A stretch of 64,000 nucleotides of DNA. Origin: Calophaca sinica (taxonomy: Eukaryota > Streptophyta > Magnoliopsida > Fabales > Fabaceae). Made by a program: the position numbers and the translations under genes. Position 1 is the first letter of the stretch, and each line of letters starts with the position of its first letter. Location: contig CM073730.1 in NCBI GenBank assembly GCA_037113605.1, forward strand, positions 122,504,676-122,568,675. The letters run 5' to 3'. Under the pieces are notes generated by a model that did no database searches, was not told the DNA's origin, and saw only the letters and a program-made list of their open reading frames with translations. Positions 21,536 to 32,655 of this stretch are shown here, in pieces.

Positions 21536-22067
21536 CGGATAGGGTCCCCTCATATAACATTGAATGTCAAAAAATTGAGTTCACATGCCTTTTATTCAAA
21601 GTAGTACTTGAAAATATTGGACTGTATCAATATAGTCTCATATATTATCAATATTTTAAAATAATTTTTGAAATTACAAAATCGTTAATCAGGTGTGCTT
21701 CTCAGCCTGAATTTATTAGCAAATACATCCCAGACATTATTCACTTAGATTTGAATGCAACCCTAACATTACTAACTTAATGTTATTATAGACTCTGCAA
21801 ATACCAACGGAATGATGAACTTGATTAATATTTTGTAATTTCAGGAATTATTTTGAAATATTGATATTGTGGGAGAATAGATTGATACGATCCTACAATT
21901 TTAGGGACTAAATTGGATATTTACTCTTTATTTAATGGAGCTCAACACTTGTAATTATTTTCATTAAAATATCATATTTTGAAGAATATTATTTAGAATT
22001 TAAATGTTTTATACGTTAGTGCAATCATATGTCATCATATATAAGTTTATAAAGGTAATTTATGAAT
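21536..22067. other. no gene recognised, upstream of the dioxygenase gene
   Basis: AT-rich sequence, stops in all frames. Distal promoter function is possible but nothing specific is visible. Confidence 0.4.
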
Positions 22068-22246
22068 ATTTTAATTTGTATGCACTGTAAAAATATTTTA
22101 TACAGCCATCCAATAATATCGTGCTACCTCATTTAATGAGTTTAAAAATACATATGACTTGTCATACTTAGTAATAGATGAGACAACACATCATTAAATG
22201 CATATGTAAAACATTTTTACACTAATAGAGCATATAAATTAAATTC
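22068..22246. mobile_element. MITE copy, GAGTTTAAT family
   Basis: The left end has TTAATTTGTATGCACTGTAA and the right end TTTTTACACTAATAGAGCAT followed by ATAAATTAAATTC, an inverted match to the left end with some divergence. It is related to the copies at 17767 and 17984. Confidence 0.6.
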
Positions 22247-22960
22247 ATGATGTGATATTAATATGTGACATGCATGATAGCGAAATATGATTTGGATGTC
22301 ATTATATAATTTTTTAGTTGTCAATACATAGTTATTAAACTATAGTATATTATCATATACTCTATCCATTCCTTTTTAAGTCTCGTCTAAGGTTTCTGTA
22401 TACTGACCAAGGAAATCAAAAAACAATTTGTTTTCTTATGAATTTTTTAGTTTTTTCATGATGTCAATGACTGTTAATTACCCATTTTTTGTTTTCACCC
22501 ATAGTATCACAGGGAAAGGGGTCAATGTACTAATTTGTGTTCGGCCGAGAGGTAAGTAAAGTCTGGCCACGAATTGTTCTATCACCAAAGATCGAACTCG
22601 GGTACCAGTCGAGTTCGTCTCTTTAAATAATGCACATTAACCACTTGCATCCAACCCTATTTAAATCTATATATTTCTCTTTGTAATAAATAGTTATAGT
22701 AATTGAAAAAATAGTTAATATAATCTTCAACCTTGAAAATGACATTCAGTCGGGAAAAAAACCTTGAAACTCCATCCTTTTTATTGCTTAATTATAAGAA
22801 ACAACATCAATTTTCAAAAACATTAAATGTCAAATTTTTATTTATACCTCTATTTATAGTGAAACATATTAATAAAATACACCTATTTCCTATGCAAGTG
22901 AATTGGTTTCATAGAAGAAATTATTTTGAAGAAGAAAAACACAATTTTTATAAGTATTAA
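22247..22960. other. no gene recognised
   Basis: It includes a GC-richer patch (about 22505-22620) with the phrase GATCGAACTCGGGTACC, reminiscent of a tRNA B box, but without a convincing A box or SINE tail. A 75-codon frame at 22733-22960 shows no family resemblance and overlaps a stretch similar in wording to the Stowaway interior at 25006-25278. Confidence 0.35.
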
Positions 22961-24180
22961 CTAGTGTATTTACCCATGCTCGTACGGGTTATCTGCATGG
23001 GTTGTAAATGTATCTAATATACAAGATTAAATTTGAAGTTTTATTTTTCAAAAAAATTATTAGTAGATTTAAATTTTAAAAAAACATTATAGATAATTCA
23101 TTATACATATACTCTAATTTCAAAATATAACAAATAAAACAGAAAATATCGGTTCTACTGTCTTCATATTTAGAGATGGTTTCTCAACTTTAAGTTTTAA
23201 CCAAAAAAAATATATAAAACACACAATTGAATTATTTATCTAAATTACAGTAAGATAAATTCGAAATAAGTAACATGAAAAAGAGATAATTAATTATCTA
23301 TATTGGACAAAAAATTAATCCTAGAATAAATTTTGGTTTTTCTAGTGTATAATATCAGAGCTTTAAGAAGGAAAAAATAAAAATACATATTGATTTAGCA
23401 TTTATTATAATTATAATTAAACATAAACAATCATGTGAATATTGAAATATTAAAAATATTTATATTTCAATGTTATGGTAGAAAGCTTTAAATTTTAATA
23501 ATATGTAAGAGATAAAGTATACATATTATGAAAAAATTAAAGTTAACATTATATAGTAATTATGATTTTTAAATTAAATTTTATGATGTGCAAAGTAAAA
23601 TTAATCATTCATGAAAAGTTATAAAAGTAAAATTAACAAAATTTGTATGATAAAATAACGATAAATAGTGTTAGTAAAAAAATAATCATGAATAGTTACT
23701 GATAATTGATATGATTAATAAATAAAAATAGATAAGTCATTTACGGGAATATATTAATGATTTACACTGCGGAATTATTGTTTGACACGAGGTAATATTT
23801 GTTGCTATAATTAAAACAATGACTAAAAACTAAAAGAACTTAAAATTGGTTTAGACAAAAAAATTAATGATTCTTATGTTGTCACATGACTTAGATAATA
23901 TTTTGAGAATGACAAAGGTGTGGATATGAGAATTAATTGATTGATATGCTTTAATTTATTACATTTGGATTTGAATTTGATTTAATTCAAATTTGATTAA
24001 ATGATAAAAGTCTAGATATGAGCATTAATTGATTGATATGTCTTAATTAATGAAATATCATGAATTAAAAAATAAAAATAAAATATTTTACATTTTGGCG
24101 GGAATAGAATGAATGTGGAGCTGCCACGTGGTGTGAATTTACGTGGCAAAATTCTATTTTATATAATATATTAGATTAGA
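22961..24180 (-). mobile_element. probable non-autonomous Helitron
   Basis: On the minus strand the right end is a hairpin (ACCCGT, six-base loop, ATGGGT) followed by AAATACACTAG and then T, matching the Helitron 3' signature (hairpin shortly before CTRR, insertion between A and T). The 5' end on the minus strand is TCTAATCTAATATATT preceded by A; a second TC five bases inside makes the exact 5' base ambiguous. The 1.2-kb interior is very AT-rich with no Rep/helicase. Helitrons make no target duplication, so boundaries rest on the signature alone. Confidence 0.6.
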
Positions 24181-25005
24181 TTAGAAAAAAAATATTTCAA
24201 TGTAATTCTTTAGTCTGTGTGAATTATGTTTTCTTCCTTATAAAATGGAGGCAGTATTTTTTAAAACATCATTGCTGCCATTAACTTTTTATGATGACAT
24301 GAAATTTTTGCATAAGATCATTTGTCCAGTGACTCAAACACATGAATCAAACATTAGTGCTTGCTTATAATCCTATGTGGTCACGTTAAAAAGTGTGTGT
24401 CTATGAGTTCAAATGTGCAACAACGAGCGAATTCAGGAATTAATTGAAACGTTTTGAAGTTTGCAAAGTACTTATTATAATTATAGAGGAATGAGGTATG
24501 GAGCCAGCCAGAACGGTGCCACCCTGTAAAGACGGATTATATTCATGCATGCAAGCCATTTGTATAATTAGATCCGTTATTAATTAAGTACGCTAGCTGA
24601 TCTGTTAAATACAATAAATGCCTTATTAATTTTTATTTTTTCACATTTAGTTTTTTCCAGTGAATGCTTGGTTGGCGATCACTGCTAGTATCTGTAACCG
24701 TATCTTTTTCTTACAAGCAAGCAAGGAAGGCATGTACTAGTTAATTGAAGCATTCTTCCCTCTGAGGAAACCATCTACATCATGCATGTTATCCAAAAAT
24801 AGGCAATATTCTTGCTGTACGGTTTTCTGAGTAGTAAAGAGTTAATTTATCGTGTAACCAGTTAATTTATCACGCACCACCATAGTAATTTTGAACGTTT
24901 TTCTCGGGGTTTCTGTTTCTTTTTCTTCAAAAACTACATCAAGCAAGGAGTACTTCCTCTATTTCAGGTTAACCCGTGGTTTTAGTAAAGGAAAAAAAAA
25001 TTATA
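24181..25005. other. no gene recognised
   Basis: AT-rich spacer with stops in all frames. A 66-codon frame at 24891-25091 runs into the Stowaway element and is not meaningful. Confidence 0.4.
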
Positions 25006-25278
25006 CTCCCTCCCGTCTTTTTTATAAAAAACAAGAGTTATTTTTCTTAGTCTTAATTATAAAAAATAATATTAATTTCCAAATACATTAAATGCTTAAT
25101 TTTTATTTATACCCTTATTTATAGTGAAACTTATATTAATGAGATATCATATTTCCTATGTAAGTGGGTTGGTTCATAAAAAAAGTACTTTTGGGAAAAA
25201 AAATCTAATTAGAAAAAACTATTTTCAATGGTCTGTATGGATTAAGATTTTGTTCCTTGTAATAAGGACCGGAGGGAG
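25006..25278. mobile_element. Stowaway MITE
   Basis: 273 bp starting CTCCCTCCCGTC and ending GACCGGAGGGAG, with TA on both sides (25004-25005 and 25279-25280). These are the classical Stowaway (Tc1/mariner-type) ends and duplication. The interior is AT-rich. Confidence 0.88.
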
Positions 25279-25309
25279 TACTGAGTATTGGTTTGTCCTG
25301 ATTTTTCGG

Positions 25310-25740
25310 TAGGCTTAGGCTTATTAGGCATAGTAGGTGTTGGGCTTCCTTCCGACGAATAAAATAGTGTGCATACATTCACATGGTGTCTTTTTGCTCA
25401 TTTTATATGAGGAGAATCGAGGACCACTTTTCTTGTCCTTATGTGGTCGAGGTCTTACCTCAGTGGGGTGTCACAGTACCGCAGGGGTTGTCCCCCTGCT
25501 TCCGAGATATGTTACTTATCTAATTGTTCATAGGCTGTACGGAGCCCCTGTGACAGGATTACAAATGGAAGCAGGTCAGCCTGGGTCGCATTATTTCCTC
25601 TCTGTTTTTTGTCCTGGGAAATCCCCTTGATAGGGACATTTTTTAGTTGATTTATGGGGATATTAGGAGCCCATTTAGAACGTATAGGCATTCCGCCGAT
25701 TGTGTTGGCCTTGTTCACGATAGGCCTTTACTTTTACCTT
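25310..25740 (+). other. GC-richer island with unrecognised open frame
   Basis: This stretch is visibly less AT-rich than its surroundings and has a 97-codon frame at 25337-25630. The frame is hydrophobic at its start, then contains RYVTYLIVHRLYG and QPGSHYFLSVFCPG. I do not recognise it. A transferred organelle fragment (plant mitochondrial DNA is about 45% GC) or a captured exon are both possible. No promoter or splice evidence supports a host gene. Confidence 0.35.
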
Positions 25741-26013
25741 GAATCAAGTGTCATTTTATTTTTTCAATGTAACATTAATCTCTCTCCCCAATTTTGCCCT
25801 CAAATGAATATTGTGCGTATCACTCCCAAACCATTATACTTCATGGTATATTTATGAAAATGGTTAATATTCCAATAGTTAATAAAGACAATTTAGTAAA
25901 ATTGTTCTACTTATTAAGTTGTTTATTGTGTTTTTTAAACCTTGTGAAATGTACCATCCCAACAAGAGAAACCCTTTTCTCTCTTGCAATTTTGATCATT
26001 GGAGAGTTTCTTC
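25741..26013. other. no gene recognised
   Basis: AT-rich spacer before the ACATCGGTT-repeat element. The 115-codon frame at 25794-26141 crosses the presumed element boundary and has no recognisable content. Confidence 0.35.
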
Positions 26014-26221
26014 CACTGCAACAAAAAACGAATACAATAGCAATCTATATCGACAAAACTGCAATCGATGTTAAAAAAACGGTGTCATTTTTGCAATTAA
26101 TGCAAATATTTTTACATCGATTATCTGTACGACCAATTTAGAAAACTCTTTTCTACATCAGTTGTCTTAACAATTGATGTAGAAAGTTTGGCTTTTATTT
26201 TCAATTTCACTCTCCCGTGCG

Positions 26222-26590
26222 TTGTTGCCCTCACATTTTAACATTTCCAAAGGCGAACTCCCTCGAACCCTCCATTGCCCTCTGTTGCATTCCCATTCTC
26301 GTAGGTTTCTAGCCACCACAAGCTACCTTTTTACGAACTGCACCCACCATACTCCCTCTTTTCATTTTCTCCGTCTAAGCCCCCAAACAGCTCACGAATG
26401 TGATAACTCGATGAAAACCCTAGTCGTCCCTTTCCTTGTGTTTGCTGGCCACCATCGGCTATGGCTAGAGTCACGAAGCTGATTGATGGGAACCCCAAGG
26501 AGCCCGCAATAAAACCCCATTGGTTTGGGCCTCCGTGTTGGTTTCTCGCGAGTCTGGCGACAAAGGCCTCATCCTCCAAATAACTCAAAC
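26222..26590 (+). other. possible captured gene fragment, unrecognised
   Basis: GC-richer than its surroundings, with a pyrimidine-rich start like a plant 5' UTR and a frame from ATG 26461 reading MARVTKLIDGNPKEPAIKPH before a stop about 120 bases on. I do not recognise the family. It precedes the transporter fragment inside the same element. Confidence 0.3.
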
Positions 26591-26756
26591 AAAAATAATC
26601 TCTTTTATTTTTCTTACAATTATTGCATTATTGCTATTAATATGTCATTAAGCACCGAAATTTTTTTTTCTTTGGTTTTGGATTCGCCACTGTTAGGGTT
26701 TGATTCGAAATCTTGGGATATTTTTTAGGTGGGATTCAACATTCTTTGGTTTTTTA

Positions 26757-26935
26757 GGTTTTTGTGATTTGTTTCTATTTGTGGAGCGTGGCTTTTATGT
26801 CCATTGGAGTTGGGCCTATCACATGGGTTTATAGCTCTGAGCTATTTCCACTGAGGTTGAGAGGACAATGTCTTGTTGTCTATGTGGCTATGAGCAGAGT
26901 TGGAAGTATATATGGCAATGGTTACGAGTTTCATT
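26757..26935 (+). pseudogene. polyol/monosaccharide transporter exon fragment
   Basis: After an intron-like TTTTTTAG the frame reads VAFMSIGVGPITWVYSSELF then PLRLRGQ, a highly conserved piece of plant polyol/monosaccharide transporters of the major facilitator superfamily: a late transmembrane helix and the PxRxRxQ loop. After about 60 residues the match ends. The rest of the twelve-helix protein (about 500 residues) is missing. Its place between two subterminal repeat arrays suggests capture by the transposon. Confidence 0.7.
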
Positions 26936-27049
26936 TCAATCTTGGGATATTTTTTTATTTTTTTTGGATAAAAGCTAGAATAGACCAAACTTGGACCACT
27001 CAACTGAATCATCAACGGTCTTATTCAGTTCAAAGCAGTGTTCGTTGAG

Positions 27050-27849
27050 CATGAGTAACAAGTCGTCAAACCTGACAATTTTGTAGGAGTCTTTGTTTTG
27101 CTCCATTAACCCTCCATTGATCGCCAAAGAAGTTGTTCCGTTGTAGATATATGGAGGTGGGAAAAACTTGGCAAGAAATTGGATAACAACTTGTGGAGTT
27201 TGTTGGGATATAATTCAGGGACCTCGAAGTTTAAAGCAATCATGGGTTCTAGAAAATTCCACAAGAGACCAAGAGAATAGCTTGCTTGTACTAGTACTTT
27301 TAGATGGTGTCAGTGTCATGTCTTCTGACCCTTCCAAGACAATTCTCATAAAATTGTTAGCGGATAGATGAACAAGTACAAGTAGTTAAATTAAATGTAA
27401 GTTTAAATATTTGCTTTATAAGGGTTGATGGATGCTACCCAACTGCGATGCAAATGTTTCTCTCTGGCTATTAAACGGAGTGTTTAACATGCAAATGTTT
27501 CTCTTTGGCTATGCAAATACAGAAGCCATGATCGCTTTAAACATCGAGGCCCCTATAGTAGCATGAAACAACTCAGGGGACTTGTTGTTTAAAGCGATCA
27601 TGGCTTCTAGAGAATTATCAAGAGAATTTCACAAGAGTCCAAGTTAATAGTCATGCTCGTGCCAGTTACTAGCCTTTAGAAGTTATTTGCTTTAGAATGT
27701 AAGTTTAGACACTGAATGTAAGTTACTAGCTTTTAAAAGTTTAGAATTTACTTAAGATGTTGGGTTTAGTTATATTGGCAGTTGTGTTGGTTGCCAAACT
27801 ATACAGGGAAGTAATGAAGAAAATACCAGTATTAAATAAAACCAAACGT
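27050..27849. other. unassigned interior of the Pack-type element
   Basis: A phrase around GGGACTTGTTGTTTAAAGCGATCATGGCTTCTAGA recurs in two forms (27215-27290 and 27575-27640), so there is an internal duplication. No protein family is recognised in any frame. Confidence 0.35.
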
Positions 27850-28381
27850 AGGCTAGAAATGAGTTGAGTTGCTTGAATATAGTTCGAGACTCGACTCAAT
27901 AATTAGCTCGTTGAACTTAGTTCATGAACCAAATGAGTCGAACTTGAGCTGAAAATTGAGCTCGTTAAATAAATGAACTGAACTTGAGCTATGCATAGCT
28001 CGACTCGTTTGATTCATGAGCTGGCACGATATATATATTTAGTTTATTAAACTAAAAATATGAATTTGTTTGCTTAGACTATAATTTTATTTATATTTTT
28101 CATATAGACTGTAAAAAACTATAATTACTTTATGTGAAGCTAACAAACCGAGCTAACGAGCGGAAAGAGTCGAACCAAGCTCAACTGGAAAACTACTGTT
28201 ATTTTGACTTTTGGTTTATGTGATTCGAGCTAACGAGCTGAACCGAGCTGTTCGCGAGCTTGAATCGAGTCAAGTTCGAGCTAAAAAAAAAGTTCATATC
28301 GAACTCAAGTCGAGTTTCGAGCTGACCAAATTCTTATCGAGTCGAGTCGAGCTGCACACTCGACTCGACTCATTTTCAGCC
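27850..28381. mobile_element. hAT-type MITE with 8-bp target duplication
   Basis: Ends AGGCTAGAAATGAG and CTCATTTTCAGCC are inverted to each other. The 8-bp sequence CCAAACGT flanks both sides (27842-27849 and 28382-28389), as expected for hAT. The interior is full of GAGCTCGA/TCGAGTCGAG-type motifs. Confidence 0.8.
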
Positions 28382-28640
28382 CCAAACGTTTTACATCGGT
28401 TATGTCTATAACCGACGTAAAAAGCTCTTTTTTTACATCGGTTATTACCACAACCGATGTAGAGTTAATGTTTGTTTCTTACATCCATTATGCGCCCCAA
28501 CCGATCAAAAAAGACTACTTTTTACATCGATTCATCACTCGTTTTAAAAAGATCCCACTTTCTACATCTTCCAATTCTATTACGAGAGATGAATCGATGT
28601 AAAAGGCCTTTACAACCGATGTAAAAAGCCTTTTGTACAC

Positions 28641-29342
28641 TATTGTTTGTCTGTGATTTTGCTTCCTTTCCAATCTTCGAGTTTTGATTTGGGTGATTGA
28701 GTTTAGATGCCTTTCTTTGTTGGGTTATGTTAGGAAGTGCTAGATTATCATCAATTTTTTCTTCCTCTCCTGTGTGGGTCGCGCTTATTCCCAGGTAAGA
28801 GGGATTGTCATAACTTGTGGGTTTGGTAGTAGAATTAGATAATGTGGTTTGCCTTAGACCCCATGGTGTATGCTTCTGTTTATGCCTATGTCTATGAGTG
28901 ATTTTGCCTTGTGAATTGACAATGGTTGTGTGCTGTTAGGGTTTGTGATACTCTAGAATGTGTGTGATGATTGGTTATATCATTATCTGATGACTTGATA
29001 TGTGTTAAATGAGATATATGAGTTGACTGTGGTTGAATTGAATGAGAGGAATGTCATGTGCTTTCATGAGATGATGTGTTGTCATGAAAGGAAATGTTTG
29101 AGTATTGGTGTTGGATTACAAAGAACTCTTAACTACGTGCATAGGTTTTTGAAAACTATGATTTTTATTCTACCAAAAACCAAGTTTAATTACTAAATAT
29201 CAACACAATATAAGTATTTTGGGCTTAAGGGTGTCATATGAAGGGGAAAAATCCTTAAACATCACTTAATCTGAAATGGAAGGAGTATATAATAAAAGAA
29301 ATAAGAAAGTACAATGACTTTTAATTTAATTATTGCTATCAT
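28641..29342. other. no gene recognised
   Basis: TG-rich plus strand resembling intron or UTR. The 64-codon frame at 29002-29196 has no recognisable motif. Confidence 0.35.
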
Positions 29343-29379
29343 CACTACAACAAGTTTTGGCAATAAACAGCGCTTATTT

Positions 29380-29640
29380 TTAGCCTAAAACAGCGCTTAA
29401 AGGCGCTGAAAATTAAGCCGCTGCTGATTGTATTTCATAAAAACAGCGTTTATGAAGCGCTGCTGAAAATGGACAATAAACAACGCTTCAATTAGGAAGC
29501 GCTGTTTATTGTCTGGACAATAAACAACGCCTCAATAATAAAGCGTTGTTTATTGTATAGACAATAAACAGCGCTTCAGTAAGGAAGCGTTGTCTTTTAT
29601 ACAATAAGCAGCGCTTCGTTATTAAAGCGCTGTTTATTCT
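29380..29640. repeat. subterminal AAACAGCGCTT array, left
   Basis: About ten copies of CAGCGCTT or AAGCGCTG, alternating in orientation and separated by CAATAAAC/GTTTATTG. Some copies have changed bases. These are expected binding sites for the element's accessory protein. Confidence 0.85.
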
Positions 29641-30179
29641 CCTTTTTTTTTAATTTAATTCTCTCACATTTATATTATATCTGTTGCATAATATTGTGAT
29701 AACACAAAATGCAACCAAAATTGTCATCAACACCCAATTGTATCAACATCAAAATTTAACATTATAATGTAATTTTTTCATAGATTCCTACATATCCTTA
29801 CATTAACATAAATAAATTACAATATATTTCTCAGTCAAATTCACAATTATACAGAATAGATCACTAAAATATTGCACATGTCATGCTACAAATACTACCT
29901 AAATAGTAATATCTTTTCTTCTTACTTGCAACTAAACATGCATACAAGATCAAAATTCTAACAAAATTTTGGCAGAGCTTTCCTTAAAATATGGACATTC
30001 CAAAATATATAAAATACCAGAATAACATAAGATACCATACCAAACACCAACATAAAATATATAAAATATTAGCCAACATAAAAGGAATTTTATTCCTAAA
30101 TTCATGTGAACCTTTCCAATTCAAGTATGCTAAACTAAAAAAAAATCAAATTTAACAAAAACTCTCGTAAACATTAATA

Positions 30180-31353
30180 TTAATCTTCTTCTATCTCGCT
30201 TATAAATGATAAAATTTGTAGTAAAATATCGACACCACTCTTCTTTGAGTTCGGTATGATCGATGTATGTGTCGAATTGACAATCGAGGATAAGATCTTT
30301 GAAATAAAAATTAAATGAAGTTAGAATTGAACATAAGCATTCAAATGGTATGCGTAAAGAAAAAAAATTATATAAACTTTGAAATTATTACATACATACC
30401 TCTTGGAATTTGTTTGATTATGAACGACAATATCCTTGAGAAACTTCAAAACATATCGGCCACAATCATCAGAGTTCGGTTGGCGAGGACACTATAAAAC
30501 AAAAAATATGAAATTAATTGTTTTTATTTTTGGTAATTTGAATAATTGCATAAAAAATTTGATATAAATACCTTTATCGGTATCCATTTAGGTGGAGTAA
30601 ATTTAGAAAATCGAGACTTGTTTCTTCGATAAAGTAGGATTGCCCTAAGTGCAAAATCAAACAAAATCATTCAATATCTAGAACCACACTCATAATAATT
30701 TTTACCTACCAAAAAATATCATTCCAATACATTCATAACCACTTCTCTTAACATCAACACATAGACTATATCAAATTTCTAACAAAATTTTGGCAGAGTC
30801 TCCCCTAAAATATGGACATTAAAACACCTGTAACAACAGAAAATATCATACCAGCCAGCACAAGATGTCACGTAGGCCAAACATAAACAAATAAACACTT
30901 CAATATTACAAGTAACTTAAACGTTTAAGAAATTGCATACATATATATATATATACATATCTATGATTTATACACACTTACTGATTGTACTTCTCTTTCA
31001 TTGTTTTGCGCATGTTGATATGTACACGCAATGGATCAAGATAGTACACAACGTTTTGATTCAAGTTAATCGCTAACAATAACCAATGATCGCTACAAAA
31101 ATGTTGGACAAAAAAATATAAGAAAGTAAACACATTTCAATAAATTTAGTAACATTGATTAAATTAAATGACTTACACTACGTTGCAAGGTGACAAAAAC
31201 AGAGTCTCAAAGTCAGGATTTGCTAATGTCAAGCGGTGAATCACATACTCAGATATGTCAGCATTCCATGATCCCATATGTGTCCGTTGTGGGCACAAAA
31301 ATACAAACCTTTGAGTTTGTTCTTGTGGGATCAATATCTCTTGATACAAGTAC
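30180..31353 (-). CDS. ULP1-like C48 cysteine protease gene of the CACTA element, multi-exon
   Basis: Probable exons: about 31178-31353, 30983-31091, 30573-30640, 30411-30490 and 30180-30288, with GT/AG junctions. Joined, they give a C48 (SUMO-protease-like) domain carrying all three catalytic landmarks: VVDHWLLLAINL (His), VYYLDPL (Asp) and QPNSDDCGRYVL (Cys). It ends at TAA 30180-30182. Many plant CACTA elements carry ULP1-type genes; their role in transposition is unknown and desumoylation activity is only presumed. The amino-terminal region normally found before the domain is not visible, so the gene may be truncated by the internal deletion. The exon chain is my own reconstruction. Confidence 0.65.
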
Positions 31354-31479
31354 CTTAAATTAAAACATGCATACAAATTAATGCATTAACAATAACATAA
31401 ATATTTAGTTGAAAAAATAAAAAAACATTGGATACTTTAAAATTTAATACAGTACCTGAGATATACACTAATATACACC

Positions 31480-32655
31480 ACCACACCTATCATTGGATAC
31501 TTCTCTATACCTATCATACACCACCACACCTGTCTCCCACATTTGCTTCAAATCTTCAATTAAAGGAGCCAAATATCCATCGATATCATTTCCTGGTTGT
31601 TTATTGTAAATTAACAAAGACAACATCATATATTTTCGCTTCATGCATAGCCATGGAGGTAGGTTATAAATCACCAAAATCACAGGCCATGTACTGTGAG
31701 AGCTACTTTGAACACCATGTGGGTTAAATCCATCAGTAGACAATGCAAGTCGTAAGTTTCTTGGTTCATTCCCAAAATCAGGATAATCAATATCAATTTT
31801 TTTCCATTGAGGAGAATCTGCCGGGTGCCGTAGTTTGCCATCTTGAATCCTTTCATCCTCATGTCATATCAGGTTTTTTGCATCTTCTGAACTACGGTAC
31901 ATACGCCTGAATCTGGGAATTATGGGAAAATACCACAATACCTTCTCTGGAGCCGAATTTTTCTTCTTATACCGTGAGGCTTCACATTTTGGACACGACT
32001 TTAACGATGCATATTCATTACGAAATAAAATGCAATCGTTACGACAAGCATGTATCTTCTCATAGCTCATGCCAATAGAGCGTAACATTTGTTTAGCCTC
32101 ATATGTCCTACTAGGAAGCACATTATCATTAGGCAACATATCTTTCAACAGTGTGAGTAAGTTCGTAAAACTCTTATCAGTCCATCCATTGCCCGACTTC
32201 AAGTTAAACAACTTTAACATTGCCGACAATCTTGTGAATTTAGTACAACCCTCATATAACGGCTTCTCCGCATCACTCATCAACTTCTCAAACATTTGAG
32301 GATAATCACGAAGATCTTCTTCAACCGCATTTGCCATATCTTCAAAACGGTCACCATCATATGTATTTGTAGCGGTGTCCTCTGACGCATATCTCCCACT
32401 ATTCCCCATATTAGAAGATTCACCTCTTGTCTCACCGTGCTTTGTCCAACAGGTATAAGTTTGATCAATCCCATTGCTCACTAAATGCCATTCCAATTCC
32501 CGAACACTAATTTTGTTTGTATAACATCAACTTAAACAAGGACATATGATTCTACTATGGTCTGTTGTATGCCCAACTACAAACCCAATAAAATCTTTCA
32601 CTCCATCCTTATATTCCTTCGACAAACGATTGGCAGACATCCACTTTCGATCCAT
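31480..32655 (-). pseudogene. TNP2 transposase, amino-terminal third only
   Basis: From the ATG at 32655 the frame starts MDRKWMSANRLSKEY, the transposase-associated domain (PF13963 type), but an early stop follows ICPCLS near 32525. The frame then continues in the 210-residue open frame 31864-32496, with SCPKC and ALWYFP-like ...VLWYFPIIPRFRRMY. A frameshift near 31865 moves the match into another frame: NEPRNLRLALSTDGFNP, then LPPWLCMKRKYMMLSLLI, up to about 31480. The catalytic core (the MHIEKNV region and beyond) is absent, so this is an internal-deletion product. Confidence 0.85.

Larger units (their letters stand above)
26014..28640. mobile_element. Pack-type transposon with ACATCGGTT/AACCGATGT repeats
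   Basis: Short direct and inverted motifs ACATCG(G/A)TT and AACCGATGT cluster at 26050-26190 and again at 28390-28630, like CACTA subterminal arrays, and flank about 2.2 kb of gene-like sequence. The left end reads CACTGCAACAAAAAA, a plausible CACTA terminus with one change. The right end is not clear (around 28635-28655) and no target duplication was found. The interior includes part of a sugar/polyol transporter and an hAT MITE. Confidence 0.5.

Noticed and set aside
22505..22625. tRNA or tRNA-derived SINE suggested by a B-box-like GATCGAACTC
   Set aside because: No A box at the right distance, no cloverleaf, and no tail or target duplication seen.
26331..26588. 85-residue minus-strand frame as a host gene
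   Set aside because: No recognisable motif, it overlaps gene-like plus-strand sequence, and it lies in a putative transposon interior.
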